A stretch of DNA of 64,000 nucleotides from CAXXOK01 sp963666755 (lineage in GTDB: Bacteria; Bacillota; Clostridia; Christensenellales; Aristaeellaceae): NCBI GenBank assembly GCA_963666755.2, contig CAXXGW010000009.1:620001-684000 (forward strand). The letters are read 5' to 3'. Below the pieces are notes generated by a model. It was given only the letters and a program-made list of their open reading frames with translations. It did not search any database and was not told the DNA's origin. Shown here one piece after another: positions 48,498-56,993 of the stretch. Position numbers and translations under genes: made by a program. The number at the start of each line of letters is the position of its first letter. The first letter of the stretch is position 1.

Positions 48498-49631
48498 ATG
48501 CTGGAATACCTGAAATGGCGCGGGGATCTGTCCTGGAGCGCGGCGCCGCTGAATGAGCTGGACGCGCTGGTGTTTTCGCAGTTAAGCTACCTGCATTTTT
48601 GCGATGCGCTGGGCGAGCAGGGCGCCCCCCTGCGCGCGGCGTGGCGGCTGGTGGAAGCGCTGCCGCCCGAACCCGGCAACGCGCAGGCCGTGGCCGACCG
48701 GCACAGGCTGCTGCGCGCGGCGGGCGAAAGCGCACGCTTCGGAGGCCTGACCATCAACCATTGCGTGGACGTGTTTGACGCGGAGCGGGAGATGCAGTTT
48801 GCCGCCGTGACCTATGATCTGCCGGACGGTACGCGCGTGATCGGGTACCGGGGCACGGACGCGACGGTGATCGGCTGGCGGGAGGATTTTAACATGTCCT
48901 TCGCCTGCCCCGTGCCTTCACAAACCGAAGCCGTGCGGTATCTGGAGCGGGTGGCCGCGCGCACGGTGGGCCGGCTCAGGCTGTGCGGGCACTCCAAGGG
49001 CGGCAATCTGGCACTGTATGCGGCGGCGTGCTGCACCCCCAAACTGCGCGCGCGCATCGGGGAAATTTTCCTGTTTGACGCGCCTGGGTTTGACCAGGCC
49101 ACCTTGCAGGCCGAGGGCTACCGCGAGGTGCTGCCGCGAGTTCGCAGTTACGTGCCGCAAACATCCGTCATTGGGCGGCTGATGGGCGTGCCGGAACCGT
49201 ATACCGTGGTGCACAGCACCGCAACGGGGTTGGGGCAGCATAATGTGTTCAGCTGGGCGCTGGACGGCCCGCACTTTGAAACCCTGCCCGCACTGGATAA
49301 TGCCAGCCGCCTTTTGAAGGCGACCATGGATGATTTTTTAAACGACAGTACCCCTGAAATGCGCAAGCTGCTGGTCGAAACCGTGTTTGCCGTGCTTGGG
49401 GCGGGCAACGCCCATACGCTGGGGGAATTGGCCGAACGCTGGACGGATACCGCGACCGCCATGTGGACGGCCCTGCGCGGGCTGGATCCCGCCACGCGGC
49501 GCGCGACGCTGGCGGTGCTGGGCACACTGGCCGCCAGCGGGATGGACAGTGCCAAGCGGTTTTTAAGCGAAAACAAGGAAGACGCTTCCGCCGCGGAGCC
49601 TGCGCCTACCCTGCCGCCCGCGCAGGGTTGA
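48498..49631 (+). CDS. Lipase-like alpha/beta hydrolase (Mbeg1/DUF2974-like)
   Basis: A 377-residue protein with an alpha/beta-hydrolase core: GTRVIGYRGTDATVIGWREDF (oxyanion side, about 111-131), the nucleophile elbow CGHSKGGNLALYAA (Ser near 160), and FDAPGF near residue 184. The family is DUF2974/Mbeg1-like, common in Firmicutes and of unknown substrate. The N-terminal MLEYLKWRGDLSWSAAPLNELDALVFSQLSYL-type opening is characteristic, given here only by position 1-32. No signal peptide is seen, so it is probably cytoplasmic. Start at 48498 has AGGAAGGG seven bases upstream. It follows the PAP2-kinase gene by 63 bp. Confidence 0.85.
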   Translation: MLEYLKWRGDLSWSAAPLNELDALVFSQLSYLHFCDALGEQGAPLRAAWRLVEALPPEPGNAQAVADRHRLLRAAGESARFGGLTINHCVDVFDAEREMQFAAVTYDLPDGTRVIGYRGTDATVIGWREDFNMSFACPVPSQTEAVRYLERVAARTVGRLRLCGHSKGGNLALYAAACCTPKLRARIGEIFLFDAPGFDQATLQAEGYREVLPRVRSYVPQTSVIGRLMGVPEPYTVVHSTATGLGQHNVFSWALDGPHFETLPALDNASRLLKATMDDFLNDSTPEMRKLLVETVFAVLGAGNAHTLGELAERWTDTATAMWTALRGLDPATRRATLAVLGTLAASGMDSAKRFLSENKEDASAAEPAPTLPPAQG

Positions 49632-49698
49632 AAGCCGCATATACGCAGGCGATACCCGTCTGCACGGCGTATAACGCGCGAAATCCGGCGCAAAGCCC

Positions 49699-49727
49699 TT
49701 GCGCACCCCACACGCCCGTGCTATAAT
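49699..49727 (+). promoter_or_regulatory. Promoter of the pheST T-box transcript
   Basis: TTGCGC (49699-49704), 17 bp, perfect TATAAT (49722-49727). Confidence 0.7.
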
Positions 49728-49734
49728 AACGCCA

Positions 49735-50015
49735 ACCCGGAACCATTCCGGGGCAAAAGCGATGACGGAGACCAAAGCCCGCGCAGTTGCGGTTTGCAGA
49801 GAGGGCGGCAAACGCTGTGAGCAGCCCATTCCGTAAGCGGGTCATTCCCTCCCGATGCTGTTTCGCCGAAAGCGCAGGCCGGTAAGCGAAACCGGGGATC
49901 AGCACACCCCGTGATCAAGCGAGAGCATTTTCGCGCAGGCGAAGATGGAATTTGGGTGGTACCACGAGGCAACATGCCTTCGTCCCATGCGTATGCAGGG
50001 GCGGGGGCATTTTTG
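49735..50015 (+). promoter_or_regulatory. T-box leader of pheST, probable UUC (phenylalanine) specifier
   Basis: The T-box sequence GGGTGGTACCACG lies at 49954-49966, followed by a terminator (about 49974-50015) ending ATTTTT. In stem I, GACC (49770-49773) can pair with GGTC (49840-49843), placing TTC at 49845-49847 in the specifier loop. Uncharged tRNA(Phe) should permit read-through into pheS. Confidence 0.9.
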
Positions 50016-50073
50016 TTTGGCAAAACGGCCGCCCGCCCGGGCAAACCCCTACGGACCAAAGGAGGAAGCGCGA

Positions 50074-51102
50074 ATGTCTGTCATGGATACGTTACAGGAA
50101 ATCAAGCGCCGCGCGGGCGAAGAACTGGCGCAGGTGGACGCGACCGCGGCGCTGGAGGCGCTGCGCGTACGCGTGCTCGGCAAAAAAGGGGAGCTGACGG
50201 CACTGCTCAAGGGGCTGGGCCAGCTGGCCCCGGAGGAGCGGCCCGCCGTGGGCGCGCACATCAACGAGGCGCGCGCCTGGCTGGAACAGCGCATGGACGA
50301 GGCGCAGAGCACCCTGCGCCTGCGTGAGCGAGAAGCCACCCTGCGCAGTGAAACCATCGATGTGACCGAGCCCCGCCCGCTGCCGCGCGTTGGTACGGAT
50401 CACCCCATCACGCTGGTGATGAACGAGCTGATCGAGTGCTTCGCGGGCATGGGTTTCGAAGTGATGCAGGGCCCCGAGGTGGAGCTGGATCACTATAATT
50501 TCGAACTGATGAACATCCCTAAAAACCATCCGGCGCGCGACGCGCAGGATACCTTCTACATGGACGACAACGTTGTGCTGCGCACGCACACCAGCCCCAT
50601 GCAGGCCCGCGCAATGCTGACGCGCAAGCCGCCCATCCGCATCATCTGCCCGGGACGCGTGTACCGTGCCGACGAGGTGGACGCGACCCACAGCCCGGTT
50701 TTCCACCAAATGGAAGGGCTTGTGGTTGATGAGCACGTGACCATGGCGGATCTGCGCGGCACGCTGACCGCCTTTGCGAAAAAAATGTACGGCGCGGATG
50801 TGGAAATCCGCTTCCGCCCCAGCTTCTTCCCCTTCACGGAACCCAGCGCCGAGGTGGATCTGACCTGCTCTGCCTGCCACGGCGCGGGCTGCCGCATCTG
50901 CAAGGAGACCGGCTGGATCGAGGTGCTGGGCTCCGGCATGGTCAACCCCAAGGTGCTGGAAATGTGCGGCATCGACAGCAGCCGCTACAGCGGCTTCGCC
51001 TTCGGCATCGGGCTGGAACGGCTGGCGCTCAGGCGTTTTGACATCCATGACATGCGCCTGCTTTACGAAGGGGACGCGCGCCTGCTGGGCCAGCTGCGCT
51101 GA
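50074..51102 (+). CDS. pheS: Phenylalanyl-tRNA synthetase alpha subunit
   Basis: Class II synthetase alpha subunit, 342 residues. The N-terminal coiled coil (about 1-85) contacts tRNA. The catalytic core has RPLPRVGTDHPIT, GFEVMQGPEVELDHYNFE (about 128-145), HPARDAQDTFY (motif 1-2 region), RTHTSPMQAR, CPGRVYRADEVDATHSPVFHQ (about 190-210) and motif 3 GFAFGIGLERLALRRFDIHD (about 308-327). Start at 50074 was chosen for AAAGGAGGAAG upstream; a longer frame begins inside the T-box and was rejected. pheT follows after 23 bp. Confidence 0.97.
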   Translation: MSVMDTLQEIKRRAGEELAQVDATAALEALRVRVLGKKGELTALLKGLGQLAPEERPAVGAHINEARAWLEQRMDEAQSTLRLREREATLRSETIDVTEPRPLPRVGTDHPITLVMNELIECFAGMGFEVMQGPEVELDHYNFELMNIPKNHPARDAQDTFYMDDNVVLRTHTSPMQARAMLTRKPPIRIICPGRVYRADEVDATHSPVFHQMEGLVVDEHVTMADLRGTLTAFAKKMYGADVEIRFRPSFFPFTEPSAEVDLTCSACHGAGCRICKETGWIEVLGSGMVNPKVLEMCGIDSSRYSGFAFGIGLERLALRRFDIHDMRLLYEGDARLLGQLR

Positions 51103-51125
51103 GCGCGGGAGAGGAGAAGAACGGA

Positions 51126-53513
51126 ATGAAACTGCCTTTGAATATGCTGCGGGATTATGTGGAAATCCCCGTAACCCCGGCGGAATATGCTGAACGGATG
51201 ATTATGACCGGCACCGCGGTGGAGGGGCTGGAAACGCTGGGCGGCGAGATCGACCGCGTGGTGGTGGGCCGGGTGCTGACCTGTGAGGATGTGGAGGGCA
51301 CGCACCTGCACCAGTGCACCGTGGATGTGGGGGACGGGGAGCCGCTGCACATCGTCTGCGGCGCGCCCAATGTGTTTGCGGGCGCGCTGGTGCCCGTGGC
51401 GCTGGACGGCGCGCGCCTGCCCGGCGGCGTGAAAATCAAAAAGGGCAAGCTGCGCGGAATGGTCAGCGAAGGGATGCTGTGCGCCGCGACGGAATTGAAG
51501 GTGCCCACCGACCTGTACCCCAATGTTGGCGATGCGGGACTGCTGATTTTTCAGGAGGAGTATCCGCTGGGCAGCGACGTGAAGCCCATTCTGGGGCTGG
51601 ACGATACCGCGGTGGATTTTGAAATTCTGGCCAACCGCCCGGATTGCCTGTGCGCGCTGGGCGTGGCCCGCGAAACCGCCGCGGCGCTGGGCACAACGTT
51701 TCGCGCCCCGCAGGTGACGGTGCGGGAGGCGGAGGGCAACATCGCCGACGCGGTAAGCGTGCGGGTGGACGCGCCCGACCTGTGCCCCCGCTATGCGGCG
51801 CGCGTGGTACGCAACGTGCGCATCGGCCCTTCGCCGATGTGGCTGCGTAAATATCTGTACGGCGCGGGCCTGCGCTCCATCAACAACATTGTGGATATTA
51901 CCAACTTTGTGATGCTGGAATACGGACACCCGATGCACGCTTTTGACCTGAGCCGGGTACGCGGGCGGCAGATTATTGTGCGCAAGGCGGGCGAAGGGGA
52001 AACCCTGACTACGCTGGACGGCGAAACCCGCACCCTGCGCGCGACCGATCTGGTCATCTGCGATGCGCAGCAGGCCACCGGGCTTGCGGGCATCATGGGC
52101 GGGGAAGAAAGCGAAATTACCGAAACCACCGCCGAGGTGATGTTCGAGTGCGCCAGTTTCGACCGCACCGCCATCCGCCTGACCAGCCGGGCACTGGGCA
52201 TGCGTACCGAATCCAGCGGGCGCTTTGAGCGCGGCGTAAGCCCCGCGACCGTCATGGATGCGCTGGACCGCGCCTGCGCGCTGGTGAACGAGCTGCAGGC
52301 CGGCGATGTGCTGCACGGCTGTGTGGATTTGTACCCCAACCCCGTAACACCCCAACCGCTGAAGGCGAGTGTGGCGCGCATCGCCGAACGCGCCGGGGTG
52401 GACATCCCTGCCGAGGCGATGGAGACGATCCTCAAAAAGCTGTTCTTTGCCGTGACGCGCGATGGCGATACCCTGACCGTAACGCCGCCGCCCTTCCGCA
52501 GCGATGTGGACGGCGAGGCCGACTTGTGCGAAGAGGTGCTGCGCATCTACGGGTTTGAGCACATTGGCTGCACCCGCCTGCGCGGCGAAACCACGCAGGG
52601 CGGCATCACCCCGATGCTGCGGCTGCACCGGCGCATCGCGGCCATCCTGCACGGGCTGGGCTACATCGAAGTGATGAACTACAGCTTCCAGAGCGTGCGC
52701 GACATTGAAAAGCTCGGGCTGCCGGAGGGTGACCCGCGGCTCGACCCCATGCCCATCCGCAACCCGTTGGGGGAGGATACGTCCGTCATGCGGCCCACGC
52801 TCGCGCCGGACATGCTCAAGACCCTGAGCTTTAACATGAACCACGGCACCGCCGCCGCGAACCTGTACGAACTGGCTGCGGTGTTCGACCACCACCATCC
52901 CACCGCGGAGGGCCTGCCTGTGGAAACCCAGACCCTTTGCCTGGGCAGCTATGGCGAGGATGCCGACTTCTACACCGTGCGGGGCGCGGTGGAAGCCATC
53001 CTGCGGGCCGAGGGCATCGCCTGCGAGGTACAGCCCGGCGCGGACGCGTATTACCACCCCGGCCGCAGCGCATGCCTGGTGGGCGACGGCATCGTTTACG
53101 CGCAGGTGGGCGAGGCGCACCCGGCCGTGCGCGAGGCGTTTAACCTGCCGCGCCGTGCCGTGCTGGCGGAGGTGAACCTGCAGGCGCTGTTGGAGCACGC
53201 CGTGCCCATGGGAGCGCTTAAGCCGCTGCCGCGCTACCCCAGCGTTGCGCGTGATCTGGCTCTGGTGATGGACGAATCCGTCGCCGTCGGCCCGCTGATG
53301 GCCGCCATGCGCCGCGCGGGCGGCAACCTGCTGGAAACCATCGAGATGTTTGACGTGTACCGCGGCGCGCAGATCGGCGCGGGGAAGAAGAGCGTCGCCT
53401 TTGCCCTCATCTTCCGGGCTTCGGACCGTACGCTGACCGAGCCGGAGGTGCTCAAGGCCATGGAGAAGGTGCAGCGCAGCTGCGCCGCACAGTTTGACGC
53501 CGTGATCCGCTGA
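51126..53513 (+). CDS. pheT: Phenylalanyl-tRNA synthetase beta subunit
   Basis: Beta subunit of 795 residues. Order: N-terminal tRNA-binding EMAP-like domain (about 40-150, VGRVLTCEDVEGTHLHQC), B3/B4 editing domain (about 210-370, NNIVDITNFVMLEYGHPMHAFD), B5 domain (about 400-470), inactive core (about 480-690), and the C-terminal ferredoxin-like anticodon-binding domain (about 700-795, PLPRYPSVARDLALV). SD GAGGAGAAG. It forms the alpha2-beta2 enzyme with PheS. Confidence 0.98.
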   Translation: MKLPLNMLRDYVEIPVTPAEYAERMIMTGTAVEGLETLGGEIDRVVVGRVLTCEDVEGTHLHQCTVDVGDGEPLHIVCGAPNVFAGALVPVALDGARLPGGVKIKKGKLRGMVSEGMLCAATELKVPTDLYPNVGDAGLLIFQEEYPLGSDVKPILGLDDTAVDFEILANRPDCLCALGVARETAAALGTTFRAPQVTVREAEGNIADAVSVRVDAPDLCPRYAARVVRNVRIGPSPMWLRKYLYGAGLRSINNIVDITNFVMLEYGHPMHAFDLSRVRGRQIIVRKAGEGETLTTLDGETRTLRATDLVICDAQQATGLAGIMGGEESEITETTAEVMFECASFDRTAIRLTSRALGMRTESSGRFERGVSPATVMDALDRACALVNELQAGDVLHGCVDLYPNPVTPQPLKASVARIAERAGVDIPAEAMETILKKLFFAVTRDGDTLTVTPPPFRSDVDGEADLCEEVLRIYGFEHIGCTRLRGETTQGGITPMLRLHRRIAAILHGLGYIEVMNYSFQSVRDIEKLGLPEGDPRLDPMPIRNPLGEDTSVMRPTLAPDMLKTLSFNMNHGTAAANLYELAAVFDHHHPTAEGLPVETQTLCLGSYGEDADFYTVRGAVEAILRAEGIACEVQPGADAYYHPGRSACLVGDGIVYAQVGEAHPAVREAFNLPRRAVLAEVNLQALLEHAVPMGALKPLPRYPSVARDLALVMDESVAVGPLMAAMRRAGGNLLETIEMFDVYRGAQIGAGKKSVAFALIFRASDRTLTEPEVLKAMEKVQRSCAAQFDAVIR

Positions 53514-53556
53514 AAAGCGAATCCGCAGACGGTATCGTTCTGACACACAAAATGCT

Positions 53557-53610
53557 CCGGGCGGGATGGGGCGGGCTCAGGCTCGCAACACCCTGCCCGG
53601 GCCTTCGTTT
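53557..53610 (+). terminator. Weak hairpin after pheT
   Basis: CCGGGCGGG (53557-53565) can pair with CCCTGCCCGG (53591-53600) with one wobble over a 26-base loop, followed by a T-poor CCTTCGTTT. Confidence 0.4.
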
Positions 53611-53713
53611 CTCTTTTCACTTTCTGATTCTACAAACATAAACAGCCCGGGCTGCGAAACCTTACGCCGGTGTAAGCTCCAGCGAACACTTTGGTAAGGA
53701 ACGGCTCCAGTGC

Positions 53714-53742
53714 TTTACTTTCGGGCACGGAACTGTTATGAT
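53714..53742 (+). promoter_or_regulatory. Promoter of the VanZ-RDD gene
   Basis: TTTACT (53714-53719), 17 bp, TATGAT (53737-53742), 32 bp before the start. Confidence 0.5.
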
Positions 53743-53774
53743 GCGGCCTGAGAACAGAACCGGAGGCTTTGGAC

Positions 53775-55031
53775 GTGCGCGCGTATATTCAACCCATTCT
53801 GACGGCCGCGTGGCTTTTCCCGTTTGTGGCGGCTGTCATTACCCTGCCCTACATGCTTTTCCAGTACCGCCGTTACGGCGCTATCCTGCTGATGCGCACG
53901 ACGATCCTGTATTCGTTTGTGCTGTACCTGATGTGCGCCTATTTCCTGACCATGCTGCCCCTGCCCAGTCGTGAGGAGGTCGCGTCGCTGACCACCCCTT
54001 ATCTGCAGCTGGAACCTTTTAAGGATGTGGTCACCTGGATTCAGAAATCCGGGTTTAACCCCGCGCAGCCCGCCACATGGAAGCGTCTGCTGATAAACCG
54101 CGACCTGTTTGTGATACTGGCCAACATCGTGATGACCATCCCGTTTGGCATGTACCTGCGCTACTATTTCGGGTTGAGCCTGCGTAAAACCGTGCTGCTT
54201 TCGCTTTGCCTGAGCCTTGTGTTTGAGCTGACGCAGCTGAGCGCGCTGTTTGGGATTTACCCCCGGCCGTATCGGCTGTGCGAAACCGACGATCTGATTA
54301 CCAACACGCTGGGTGGGTTGATCGGCTACCTGCTGGCGGGGCCGTTAGCCAAGGTGCTGCCCGATCGCGCACAGATGAACGCGATTGCCTACCGCCGCGG
54401 CACGCACGTGAGCGTAACCCGACGCATCACCGCCGCGCTGGTGGACTGGATACTGGTGGGGTTTGCGCTGCTGGTGCTGTGTGCCACCTCACAGCCGTTG
54501 AATCAGTTCCTGCGCGAGAACGCGGATATGTTCGTCTGGCTTGGGGTGTTTCTGGCGCTGTATATCGCGGCGGTTTTACTCTACTTTGCGGTGGGGGTCT
54601 GGCTGCAGCGGGGCTTGACGGTGGGCAAGCGCCTGACGCATTTACGCCTGACGGACGATCGGGACGGCTCCCGCCCCAAGCTGTGGCAGTGCGCGGTGCG
54701 CTACAGCATCCTGTATTTCGCGTTTATTCCGATGCCGTTTGTGGCGATGCTGCTGTTTATGCTGGCAGTAGGGCGCGGCGAGCTGGACTGGCTGATGCTC
54801 TCGCTCTGCCTGGCCTGCGGGCTGTTCTATGCGGGCGGGATGGTGCTGGTGATCCTCGCGGTGCTAAAGCACCGCCGGGAGCTGCCCCATGGGGCGCTTA
54901 GCCATACGCGCATCGTGAGCACCCTGCTATTAACCGAAGACATGCTCTCCCGCGTGGGGCAGAAGCCCTATCAGGACCCCTTGTGGGAAGAATCCATGCA
55001 CAACGATGAAGGGCCGCGCCTCAATGAATGA
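53775..55031 (+). CDS. VanZ-RDD fusion membrane protein
   Basis: A 418-residue polytopic membrane protein. Residues about 1-200 are VanZ-like: a MLPLPSREE segment after two helices, LINRDLFVILANIVMTIPFGMYL (about 110-132), and the acidic family motif SLVFELTQL...CETDDLITNTLGGLIGYLL (about 155-195). Residues about 210-385 are an RDD domain with R-ITAALVDWILVGF (arginine, aspartate) and LTVGKRLTHLRLTD. VanZ is linked to glycopeptide tolerance and RDD to transport; the function of the fusion is unknown. Start is GTG at 53775 with GGAGG eight bases upstream. The stop lies within the terminator hairpin. Confidence 0.85.
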   Translation: MRAYIQPILTAAWLFPFVAAVITLPYMLFQYRRYGAILLMRTTILYSFVLYLMCAYFLTMLPLPSREEVASLTTPYLQLEPFKDVVTWIQKSGFNPAQPATWKRLLINRDLFVILANIVMTIPFGMYLRYYFGLSLRKTVLLSLCLSLVFELTQLSALFGIYPRPYRLCETDDLITNTLGGLIGYLLAGPLAKVLPDRAQMNAIAYRRGTHVSVTRRITAALVDWILVGFALLVLCATSQPLNQFLRENADMFVWLGVFLALYIAAVLLYFAVGVWLQRGLTVGKRLTHLRLTDDRDGSRPKLWQCAVRYSILYFAFIPMPFVAMLLFMLAVGRGELDWLMLSLCLACGLFYAGGMVLVILAVLKHRRELPHGALSHTRIVSTLLLTEDMLSRVGQKPYQDPLWEESMHNDEGPRLNE

Positions 55032-55046
55032 GGCTGCGGCCCTTTT
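55009..55046 (+). terminator. Terminator overlapping the end of the VanZ-RDD gene
   Basis: A 9-bp plus 6-bp stem (AAGGGCCGC with GCGGCCCTT, inner GCCTCA with TGAGGC) with one bulged T and a TTTT tail. The stem includes the last codons and the TGA stop. Confidence 0.88.
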
Positions 55047-55433
55047 GTGAAATGGGTAAGCGGTATACGGGAAGGGCATTTGCGACGGATGTCTCTATGC
55101 ACATGGGCCCTTATCCATGCGGGTTTGCTGTTACGGCGATCAGCTGCCTGAATGAAAATCAAGCCTGTCCCCGAACCTGATTTGTGCAAGCGAACTTTTC
55201 GGAGATGCCCGCGCAGCGCAGCGTACAGCCGCTTGAACGAAAATCAAGCCTGTCCCCAAACCCGATTTGCACAAGCGATCTTTTCGCAGAAACCCGCGCA
55301 ACGCAGCGTATAGTCGCTTGAATGAGAGCCAAGCCCTTCTCCGAACCTGATTTGTGCAAGCGAACTTTTCGGAGATGCCCGCGCAGCGCAGCGGGCATCC
55401 GCCCGGCTGCTTCCGCCATTCCGCCCGGAGCCT
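55047..55433 (+). other. Noncoding region with tandem repeats between VanZ-RDD and yjdF genes
   Basis: Convergent gap of nearly 390 bp. It holds three 85-bp tandem repeats (annotated separately). No gene was accepted: the repeat period is not a multiple of three and no SD-start pair is convincing. Confidence 0.6.
55146..55393 (+). repeat. Three tandem copies of an 85-bp unit
   Basis: Units begin at 55146, 55231 and 55316 with GC(C/T)TGAA(T/C)GA, the last being cut at about 78 bp. Shared blocks are AAGCCTGTCCCCGAACC, GATTTG(T/C)(G/A)CAAGCGA, CTTTTCG(G/C)AGA and CCCGCGCA(G/A)CGCAGCG. Copies 1 and 3 are closest to each other. Each unit contains an inverted CAAGCG...CGCTTG pair across the unit boundary. 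Confidence 0.85.
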
Positions 55434-55853
55434 TTATCGGCCCCGGTGTTTCTGTTTGCGCTTTGTCTGCCGCAGCTGATAACGGCGCTCATCCTCGGCA
55501 TCCCGCATGGCACGGCTTTGTGCCTTGCGCTCCAGCCCGTGCAACTCTCGCTGCTGTTGCAGAGCCTGCTGGGCATAGGTGCCGATGCCTTGCGCCGCCA
55601 TGTGGTGCGCGGCCTCGCGCTGCATGCGCTTGGGGTTTGCGGGCGGCGGCGCGGTCTGTTCCGCCGCGACGGGCGGGCTGAAGCGCAACTCCGCGTAATA
55701 CTCCAGCACCGAAGCGTACACCTCGTAATCCTTCGGCTCCGCGCCGAACACCGTGCGTGCCGCCGTCAGACTTTCGCCTTCCTGCCGCGTAAACACCCCC
55801 ACCCAGAATGGATCGTCAAAATAGACGGTCAGCTGTACCGACACCGTCTCCAT
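55434..55853 (-). CDS. yjdF: YjdF family protein (DUF2992)
   Basis: A 139-residue protein with the family pattern: N-terminal VQLTVYFDDPFWVGVFTR (about 6-23), VFGAEPKDYEVYASVL (about 36-51), ELRFSPPV, NPKRMQREAAHHMA, IGTYAQQALQQQRE, and a basic helical tail ending KRKQKHRGR. Function is unknown; the family is typically controlled by the yjdF riboswitch and associated with response to aromatic nitrogen compounds. Start at 55853 has GGAGGAGG about six bases upstream, and that SD can be masked by the leader. Confidence 0.92.
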   Translation of the reverse strand: METVSVQLTVYFDDPFWVGVFTRQEGESLTAARTVFGAEPKDYEVYASVLEYYAELRFSPPVAAEQTAPPPANPKRMQREAAHHMAAQGIGTYAQQALQQQRELHGLERKAQSRAMRDAEDERRYQLRQTKRKQKHRGR

Positions 55854-55969
55854 GGAAATCCTCCTCCTTAGCACCGGAATCCCGCAAAGAAGGGACAACC
55901 AAGGAGGCAGGTTACTGACGGCAGCGCCGCGCCCACGACTACCAACGGGGACTGTGTTTTTATCTTTGC
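55854..55969 (-). promoter_or_regulatory. Probable yjdF-motif riboswitch leader with SD sequestration
   Basis: On the minus strand the roughly 115-base leader contains GTCCCCGTTGGTAGTCGTGG and CAGTAACCTGCCTCCTTGG, resembling the conserved parts of the yjdF RNA. CCTCCTT (minus strand, about 55907-55913) is complementary to the AAGGAGG of the SD. Ligand-controlled translation is therefore likely. The motif assignment is from memory of the family plus the downstream YjdF gene. Confidence 0.78.
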
Positions 55970-55975
55970 GTGCGT

Positions 55976-56004
55976 ATTGTAAACCCGGCGGCGGAGGCTG
56001 TCAA
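55976..56004 (-). promoter_or_regulatory. Promoter of yjdF overlapping the stop codon of the DUF89 gene
   Basis: On the minus strand, perfect TTGACA (55999-56004), 17 bp, TACAAT (55976-55981). The TGA stop of the upstream gene (56001-56003) is inside the -35 hexamer. Confidence 0.8.
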
Positions 56005-56891
56005 TCGTCCAGCGTCGGCAATCGGCGTTCGTTTACGAACATGCCCGTCAGGCGCGGCACGCCGAAGCGGCGCACAAAGTAGGGGCATTTGCACAGCAGC
56101 AGGTAGTAGACGTTCAACCCGCAGCCACTCAGGGTTTCGAAGTTGGCCTGCCCCTTAGAAAGGATTACGTCCGCGCTATCCAGCAGAGCGACCGCCTCCA
56201 CGCTGAGTGCGCTGCGCACCGTGCCGGGGTAGCCGTTGCCGTTGCCCAGCACCGGCACCATGTCCGTAAGACCAACGTCGTGGGCATCGTCCAGCGTGGC
56301 ATCGTTCAGGATGGGAGCGCCCCGTACCAGCACAGTGATGGCGGCATCGGGGTATTGCGCTTGCAGCTGGTCAATCAGGAGCTTATCCAGCACAATCTCG
56401 CCGGCGTTATCGGTCAGGTAGAGCACGCGGCTGGCCCGCGCCAGATCGGCGCGCAGGGCGGCGTATACCTCCGCGTCCAGCGGTTCGGTGTGAGCCTGAT
56501 CCAGCAGTGCCTGCAGCTCGTCGTCCGAAACGGTATGGCGGCCTGCAAAATCGATATAATTGCCCACGCGTGCCAGGCGCAGGGCATCGGCCAGCGGATC
56601 GGGCGCCGCCGCGACCGTGGCGCGCAGCTGCGGCTCTAAAGCGAGCATACGTTCGTTGTAAATACGTTTCAGGGTGTCGAAATCTTTCTGCCGCCGCTCG
56701 CCAAAATGTTGGTTGAACACCTCGGCCAGCTGTGCGGACAGTTCCGGCGTGCTTAAAGCGGGGTCGCTGTCGGCGGCGCAGCGCATGGCATCGCGCAGGT
56801 AGGCGGTGCGCGCGGCGGCGCCCCGATCTTCGGGCACTGCGGCCAGATCCCGCGTGAGCAGGCAGAGGATACAATCGGCACAGGTTTTCAT
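56001..56891 (-). CDS. DUF89/ARMT1-like damage-control phosphatase
   Basis: A 296-residue protein of the DUF89 family, metal-dependent phosphatases thought to hydrolyse damaged or excess phosphometabolites. It begins MKTCADCILCLLTRD with the conserved CxxC, then has NYIDFAGRH (about 111-119), the metal-binding LYLTDNAGEIVLDKLLI (about 155-171, D and N ligands), and SKGQANFETLSG (about 243-254) with the catalytic aspartate region before it. It ends with NVYYLLLCKCPYF. Start at 56891 has GGGAGGG about seven bases upstream. Divergent from the dgt block. Confidence 0.87.
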   Translation of the reverse strand: MKTCADCILCLLTRDLAAVPEDRGAAARTAYLRDAMRCAADSDPALSTPELSAQLAEVFNQHFGERRQKDFDTLKRIYNERMLALEPQLRATVAAAPDPLADALRLARVGNYIDFAGRHTVSDDELQALLDQAHTEPLDAEVYAALRADLARASRVLYLTDNAGEIVLDKLLIDQLQAQYPDAAITVLVRGAPILNDATLDDAHDVGLTDMVPVLGNGNGYPGTVRSALSVEAVALLDSADVILSKGQANFETLSGCGLNVYYLLLCKCPYFVRRFGVPRLTGMFVNERRLPTLDD

Positions 56892-56993
56892 TCGGGAGCC
56901 CTCCCTTATTAAAACATTCTCCCGCATCCTACCATAAACGGAGGAAAAATGCCAACCGGCACGGAATACTCCAAAGGGGAAGGGGGAATGCGC

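Noticed and set aside
49945..50073. N-terminal extension of pheS
   Set aside because: The in-frame upstream opening lies within the T-box antiterminator and terminator. The ATG at 50074 has a strong SD and matches family N termini.
51063..53546. An 827-codon minus-strand open frame
   Set aside because: Antisense shadow of pheT, rich in H, Q, R and G with no recognisable domain.
55146..55393. Possible CRISPR array
   Set aside because: Only three adjacent full-length units with no spacer-repeat alternation and no cas genes.
55159..55576. Short minus-strand frames through the 85-bp repeats
   Set aside because: The 85-bp period shifts frame each unit, so the copies do not encode a repeated peptide. 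No convincing start sites.
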